The position numbers and the translations under genes are program-made. A DNA stretch of 10,705 nucleotides from NCBI GenBank assembly GCA_017883345.1, contig JADGNT010000089.1, positions 1-10,705 of the forward strand, written 5' to 3'. The stretch comes from Candidatus Solibacter sp. GTDB taxonomy: Bacteria; Acidobacteriota; Terriglobia; Bryobacterales; Bryobacteraceae. The notes below the pieces were generated by a model that saw only the letters and a list, made by a program, of their open reading frames with translations, ran no database searches and was not told the origin of the DNA. Positions 6,950-10,705 of this stretch are shown here, piece by piece (the first letter of the stretch is position 1; each line of letters starts with the position of its first letter).

Positions 6950-7328
6950 TGTCCTGTTGGACACCAGCGTCGTGATTCCGCACCTCCGCGGTGATCGGGC
7001 ACTCTCCGCTCGTCTTAGCCAGCTTGCCAGCATCCATATCCCGTGGGTGGTGCTGGGCGAACTCCGGTTCGGCGCGAGGCGGGCAGTCCGGCCGGACGAA
7101 GCGCTTGCACAAGTCCGCGCATTCCTCAGGACCGTCGCGTTGCTGCTGCCCGACGAAGGCACCGCCGAACACTACGGCGATCTCAAGGCCGAACTCGCGC
7201 GGCTCGGCAAGCCTATTCCCGACAACGATCTCTGGATCGCGGCGATGGCCAGGCAGTACGACTTGCCGCTGGCAACCAGGGACGCGCATTTCGCGGCGGT
7301 GCCGGCGTTAACGACGCTCGCCTGGTAA
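6933..7328 (+). CDS. vapC: PIN-domain ribonuclease toxin (VapC family)
   Basis: Encodes 131 residues, a standard VapC length. The four acidic residues of the PIN active site are all present: Asp10 in LLDTSVVI, Glu43 in LGELRFGA (residues 41-48), Asp99 in PDNDLWIAA (96-104) and Asp117 in ATRDAHF (114-120). They coordinate Mg2+/Mn2+ for RNA cleavage; known VapC toxins cut tRNA or rRNA, including initiator tRNA in enterobacteria, but the target here cannot be read from sequence. The start ATG at 6933 lies inside the antitoxin gene (17-base overlap), with GAGGAAGG at 6911-6918 as a distant ribosome site. The toxin is neutralised by the upstream antitoxin, and the complex usually represses its own promoter. 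Nothing suggests truncation, so the toxin looks active. Confidence 0.92.
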   Translation: MNTAGSVLLDTSVVIPHLRGDRALSARLSQLASIHIPWVVLGELRFGARRAVRPDEALAQVRAFLRTVALLLPDEGTAEHYGDLKAELARLGKPIPDNDLWIAAMARQYDLPLATRDAHFAAVPALTTLAW

Positions 7329-7369
7329 GTGTCGTCGCCTGGAACTCCGCGACATATTACCCTGATCTC

Positions 7370-9424
7370 ATGCCCGTATCCCGCCGCGCCTTCCTCGGCG
7401 CCGTCCCCGCCGCGCTCGCCGCGCAACCTGCCGCTCCGGCCGGCATCAACCGCCGCGACGTCGTTTCGCGCCACAACCCCACGCTGCGCGCCATCGACCC
7501 GCGTTCCCCTCTCTCCGTCGGCAACGGAGAATTCGCCTTCACCGCCGACCCCACGGGCCTACAAACTTTTCCCCAACCCTACCTAACCCAGATGCCCCTG
7601 TGCACGCAATCGCAATGGGGCTGGCACACCGCGCCCAACCCCACCGGCAAAGGGCCGGCCGATCTCCGCCTCGCCGAATTCGACACCTTCGGCCGCAAAG
7701 TGGGCTACCCCACATCGAGTGACGGCCAGAAGCCGCTCTTCGATTGGCTCCGCGAAAATCCGCACCGCCTGCACCTGGGCCGCATCGGCTTCGCCATCGA
7801 CAAGCCCGAAGACGTCCGCTTCATCCAGCAGACGCTCCACCTCTGGACCGGCATCCTCCACAGCGAGTTCGCATGGCGCGGACAAACTATCGCGGTGGAG
7901 ACCTGCTGCCACCCCGCCCAAGACCTGATCGCCGTCACCGTCCGCGGCCGCATTCCGGTGGTCTTCGAGTTCCCCTACGGCTCCAGCGCCATGAGCGCCG
8001 CCGATTGGACCCACCCGGAGAAGCACAGCACGCGCCAGCAAGCGGCCACGCCTTACGGTCTCGACCTGGACCGCCGCCTGGATGGTGACACCTACACCGT
8101 CCGCATCGCCTGGCCCGGCATCGCAGCCGCCATCCAGCAGGAGTCCGCGCACCGCTTCGTGCTGACTCCCGCCACTGATCGCCTCGCCTTCTGCTGTGGC
8201 TTCCATCGTGCCAGCCACACCCCCGCCGACCCTTCCGCCACCTTTGCCGCCGCGGAGAAGCACTGGTCCGCCTTCTGGACCTCCGGCGCCGCCATCGATC
8301 TCTCCGCCGCGCCCGACCCCCGCGCCCGCGAACTGGAGCGGCGCATCGTACTCTCCCAGTACCTGACCGCCATTCAGTGCGCCGGTTCCATCCCCCCGCA
8401 GGAAACCGGACTCACCTGCAATAGCTGGTACGGCAAGTTCCACCTGGAAATGCACTACTGGCACGCCGCGCACTTCGCATCTTGGGGCCGCCCCGCGCTG
8501 CTGGAGCGCAGCCTCGGCTGGTACAACGCGATTCTGCCGAGTGCCCGTGAAAAGGCCAAACAGCAGGGCTACGCCGGCGCGCGCTGGCCCAAGATGACGG
8601 CCCCCGACGGCCGCGACAGCCCCTCACCCATCGGCCCGCTGCTCATCTGGCAACAGCCGCACCCCATCGCCATGGCCGAGATGATCTACGCCGCGCACCC
8701 CACCCGCGACACCCTGGCGCGCTACCGCGACCTCGTTTTCGAATCCGCCGAATTCATGGCGAGCTATGCCCACTACGACGCCAAAAGCGCGCGCTATGTC
8801 CTGGGTCCGCCCGTGATCCCCGCCCAGGAAAATCACCCGCCGCGCGAGACCTGGAACCCCACCTTCGAACTCGAATACTGGGACCACGCTCTCGCCATCG
8901 CGCAACGCTGGCGGGAGCGCGCCGGTCTCGCCCGCCAGCCCAAGTGGGACGAGGTTCGCGCCAAACTGTCCGCCCTGCCCGTCAAAGAGGGCGTGTACTT
9001 GGCGCATGAAAACTGCCCCCAGACCTTCACCGAACGCTCTCGCGATCACCCCTCCATGCTGGGCGCGCTCGGCGTCCTTCCCGGGAGGAAGGTGGATCGC
9101 GAAACCATGCGCCGCACCCTGAAGAAGGTCTTTGCCGTTTGGAAATGGGCCGACACCTGGGGCTGGGACTTCCCCATGGTCGCCATGACCGCCGCCAGCC
9201 TCCACGAGCCGGCGCTGGCCATCGACGCGCTGTCCATGGACACACCCAAGAATACCTGGCTCCCCAACGGCCACAACTGGCAGCGGGCGAATCTCCCGCT
9301 CTACCTGCCCGGCAACGGCGGCCTGCTTCTGGCCATCGCCCAAATGGTCCGCGAAAACGCGTTCCCGATAAACTGGAATGTGCGGCATGAAGGCTTTCCG
9401 CCAGCCATGGCGGCGGCGCGGTAG
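7370..9424 (+). CDS. Tat-exported six-hairpin glycosidase (GH65/GH95-like)
   Basis: Encodes 684 residues from the ATG at 7370. The N-terminus SRRAFLGA (residues 4-11), followed by an Ala/Pro-rich hydrophobic stretch, is a twin-arginine signal, which fixes this start; the open frame further upstream is shadow. Residues 45-310 resemble the N-terminal beta-sandwich of clan GH-L enzymes (SVGNGEFAFTADPTGLQTF at 49-67). Residues 320-680 form an (alpha/alpha)6 barrel with CNSWYGKFHLEMHYWHAAHF (350-369), a PVIPAQE segment (481-487) and WNPTFELEYW (495-504). Conserved Glu360, Glu487 and Glu500 are candidates for catalysis or substrate binding; I cannot say which is the general acid. The substrate is unknown, probably an alpha-linked oligosaccharide. 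There is no ribosome site; CATATT/TATTAC (7353-7360) could be a -10 box for a very short leader. A terminator follows at 9433-9466. Confidence 0.75.
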   Translation: MPVSRRAFLGAVPAALAAQPAAPAGINRRDVVSRHNPTLRAIDPRSPLSVGNGEFAFTADPTGLQTFPQPYLTQMPLCTQSQWGWHTAPNPTGKGPADLRLAEFDTFGRKVGYPTSSDGQKPLFDWLRENPHRLHLGRIGFAIDKPEDVRFIQQTLHLWTGILHSEFAWRGQTIAVETCCHPAQDLIAVTVRGRIPVVFEFPYGSSAMSAADWTHPEKHSTRQQAATPYGLDLDRRLDGDTYTVRIAWPGIAAAIQQESAHRFVLTPATDRLAFCCGFHRASHTPADPSATFAAAEKHWSAFWTSGAAIDLSAAPDPRARELERRIVLSQYLTAIQCAGSIPPQETGLTCNSWYGKFHLEMHYWHAAHFASWGRPALLERSLGWYNAILPSAREKAKQQGYAGARWPKMTAPDGRDSPSPIGPLLIWQQPHPIAMAEMIYAAHPTRDTLARYRDLVFESAEFMASYAHYDAKSARYVLGPPVIPAQENHPPRETWNPTFELEYWDHALAIAQRWRERAGLARQPKWDEVRAKLSALPVKEGVYLAHENCPQTFTERSRDHPSMLGALGVLPGRKVDRETMRRTLKKVFAVWKWADTWGWDFPMVAMTAASLHEPALAIDALSMDTPKNTWLPNGHNWQRANLPLYLPGNGGLLLAIAQMVRENAFPINWNVRHEGFPPAMAAAR

Positions 9425-9432
9425 CGAGGTGG

Positions 9433-9466
9433 GACAGACGATCGTCTTGCGTCGTCTGTCTTCTTT
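9433..9466 (+). terminator. intrinsic terminator after the glycosidase gene
   Basis: GACAGACGA (9433-9441) pairs perfectly with TCGTCTGTC (9452-9460), a 9-bp stem with a 10-base loop, followed directly by TTCTTT (9461-9466). It begins nine bases after the glycosidase stop. On the minus strand the stem is not followed by a T run, so it should serve mainly the plus-strand gene. It sits in a 55-base gap between two convergent genes. Confidence 0.7.
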
Positions 9467-9479
9467 ACCCATCCACCAC

Positions 9480-10439
9480 CTACCCGCGCAGCACCTCGGC
9501 GAACATCGCTCGATCCACATTTCCTCCCGAGAGCACCGCCGCCACCCGCTTACCGCGCAACCCGTCACGCTCCTGCAGGATGGCCGCCACCGCCGCCGCG
9601 CCCGCGCCCTCGGCGACATTGTGCGTGTCGTCGAAGATGGCCCGCATGGCCGCCGCCACTTCGTCGTCGTTGACCATCACCACGCGCGAAACGTGCGCGC
9701 ACAGCAGTGCCACCGCGCCGCCATCGGGAGCCGGCACCGCCATGCCATCGGCCAAACGCGTCCGCGCCGGCGACACCACCACTTCGCGCCGCAGGAACGA
9801 TTCGTAGTACGCCCGCGCGTGCGCCGACACCACCCCCACGATCTCCGTCTTCACCCCCAGCGCCTGGCGCGCCGCGCACATCCCCAGAATCCCCGACCCC
9901 ATGCCGATGGGCACAAACGCCACGTCGATTGGCCCCACCGCGCGGAACAATTCCCACGAATAGGTGGCCGTCCCTTCGATCAGCCACTGGTGGAACGACG
10001 GCACGTAGTGGTGCCCCTCGGCCTCCGCCCAGCGGCGCGCTTCCTGCCGCGCCTCTTCGAAATCCTCTCCGTGCTCCACCAGCCTGGCGCCCAACGATTG
10101 CATCGCCCGATTCTTACCCGGCGAGTTGCCGTGCGGCACATACACCACCGCTTCGACCCCTTCGCGCCGCGCCGCGAACGCCACCGCCTGCCCGAAATTG
10201 CCGCGCGTGGCCGTCACCACGACCCGTGCCGCGCCGCCGGCTTCCCGCAATCGCCGGAAATACACCAGCGCGCCGCGGATTTTGAAGGCGCCCAGCGGCC
10301 CGTGATTCTCGTGCTTCAGCCAGACCTCGCATCCGGCACGCTGGCTCAGCAACGGCCAGCAATACTGCGCCGTGGGCGGCATCGCCTCATACACAATCTG
10401 GCACGCGTTTTCGATTTTTTGGCGTGAAGGAAACGTCAT
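9480..10439 (-). CDS. threonine dehydratase-like PLP-dependent enzyme (fold type II)
   Basis: Encodes 319 residues, the length of a catabolic threonine/serine dehydratase without the ACT regulatory domain. Expected fold II landmarks are present: the PLP Schiff-base lysine Lys53 in GAFKIRGA (50-57), the substrate/cofactor loop TATRGNFGQA (76-85) with Asn81, the phosphate-cradle glycine stretch PIGMGSGILG (177-186), and SGGN (304-307) before the C-terminus. It belongs to the COG1171-type group, with reactions including threonine or hydroxyaspartate deamination and serine racemisation; which one applies here is not determined. The cradle reads GMGSG rather than the commoner GGGGL, and the loop reads GNFGQ rather than GNHAQ, which suggests a distinct subfamily. 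It is convergent with the glycosidase and preceded by a clear promoter at 10451-10478. No biosynthetic partner is adjacent. Confidence 0.85.
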   Translation of the reverse strand: MTFPSRQKIENACQIVYEAMPPTAQYCWPLLSQRAGCEVWLKHENHGPLGAFKIRGALVYFRRLREAGGAARVVVTATRGNFGQAVAFAARREGVEAVVYVPHGNSPGKNRAMQSLGARLVEHGEDFEEARQEARRWAEAEGHHYVPSFHQWLIEGTATYSWELFRAVGPIDVAFVPIGMGSGILGMCAARQALGVKTEIVGVVSAHARAYYESFLRREVVVSPARTRLADGMAVPAPDGGAVALLCAHVSRVVMVNDDEVAAAMRAIFDDTHNVAEGAGAAAVAAILQERDGLRGKRVAAVLSGGNVDRAMFAEVLRG

Positions 10440-10450
10440 TGTTCACCAAC

Positions 10451-10478
10451 ATTATATTTTTATTTGCCGCAATCGCAA
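10451..10478 (-). promoter_or_regulatory. promoter of the PLP enzyme gene
   Basis: On the minus strand a consensus TATAAT (10456-10451) lies 11 bases before the ATG at 10439. TTGCGA (10478-10473), four of six to consensus, sits 16 bases upstream. The predicted start near 10444 gives a leader of about five bases, too short for a ribosome site. The area is distinctly AT-rich compared with the flanking genes. Confidence 0.7.
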
Positions 10479-10578
10479 TAACTTACGAAAATGCCCCCGG
10501 TGTAGCCAGAAATTGTAATGCTACCGTGAAATTGGATAGAGGTCGCGCGCACCACACCGCGCGGCCGCAACAAGTTTT

Positions 10579-10594
10579 CTTGCTGGCCAGCAAG
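10579..10594. repeat. perfect 16-bp palindrome
   Basis: CTTGCTGGCCAGCAAG is a perfect inverted repeat with no spacer. It could be an operator for a dimeric regulator, or the core of an RNA hairpin closed by the flanking GCAAC/GTTGC pair. Its first four bases can alternatively pair with CAAG at 10571-10574, giving two mutually exclusive hairpins. Confidence 0.55.
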
Positions 10595-10705
10595 CGTTGC
10601 ATGTGCGGTGGTACTGACTTCCCGCAAGCCCTTGAAAGCTTAACGGTGGTTCCCCTACGTGGAGGAGACCGACGGGAAGATCTTCCGTTCGAACGGATAA
10701 TCGCC

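Larger units (their letters stand above)
10440..10705. other. intergenic region with dyads and an unrecognised open frame reaching the right edge
   Basis: The left portion carries the minus-strand promoter. From about 10540 rightward the sequence is GC-rich and rich in dyads: GCGCG/CGCGC pairs around 10545-10562, CAAG-TTTT-CTTG (10571-10582), a perfect 16-bp palindrome CTTGCTGGCCAGCAAG (10579-10594), and GCAAC (10567-10571) with GTTGC (10596-10600) closing it. A plus-strand frame is open to the edge, with possible starts GTG 10526 and ATG 10601 (35 codons in the window). Its residues, starting MCGGTDFPQALESL, match nothing I recognise, and no ribosome site is visible. It may be the start of a gene or an untranslated leader. 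Confidence 0.4.

Noticed and set aside
7043..7369. upstream extension of the glycosidase frame
   Set aside because: It overlaps vapC in another frame; the Tat signal fixes the start at 7370.
9378..10427. 349-codon plus-strand frame opposite the PLP enzyme
   Set aside because: His/Arg/Pro-rich shadow; the minus strand has all fold II landmarks and a promoter.

Overview
The window looks like a chromosomal segment of a GC-rich soil bacterium, most likely Acidobacteriota (Bryobacter/Solibacter-like). This is inferred from four things: the strongly C-rich third codon positions, a secreted SpoIVB-type (S55) protease of a form I associate with acidobacteria, the mix of secreted propeller and glycosidase genes, and the sparse Shine-Dalgarno sites. 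No taxonomic marker was tested.

Left part (1-2013): a mobile or defence region. One reading frame on the minus strand is open from an ATG at 1591 to the left edge (530 codons, truncated). It encodes an archaeo-eukaryotic primase (AEP) domain joined to the start of a superfamily 2 helicase, the architecture of the 'TOTE conflict system' primase-helicases. Upstream of it lie about 420 bases with no convincing gene. They do hold a tandem 11-bp TGGTAGCA-type repeat, a tRNA-like hairpin, and an inverted 14-bp match to the neighbouring tRNA. Next comes an intact initiator tRNA-fMet gene (2014-2090, minus strand) with its own sigma-70-type promoter. The foreign-looking gene sits on the 3' side of this tRNA, as expected for an element integrated at a tRNA gene.

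Centre (2171-6656): a plus-strand operon of three genes joined by ATGA stop/start overlaps. They encode a secreted S55-type protease whose Ser and His halves are in the opposite order to SpoIVB, a large secreted beta-propeller/Ig-like protein, and a DinB/YfiT-family metal-binding four-helix protein.

Next (6731-7328): a two-gene toxin-antitoxin module, a small acidic antitoxin and a PIN-domain VapC toxin overlapping by 17 bases. It is followed at 7370 by a Tat-exported six-hairpin (GH65/GH95-like) glycosidase that ends at a hairpin terminator.

Right part (9480-10705): convergent to the glycosidase is a threonine dehydratase-like PLP enzyme (minus strand) with a clear promoter. The last 265 bases hold strong dyad symmetries and a reading frame that is open to the edge but not recognised. 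Several start codons lie 4-8 bases beyond a -10 box, so leaderless or near-leaderless mRNAs are plausible here.
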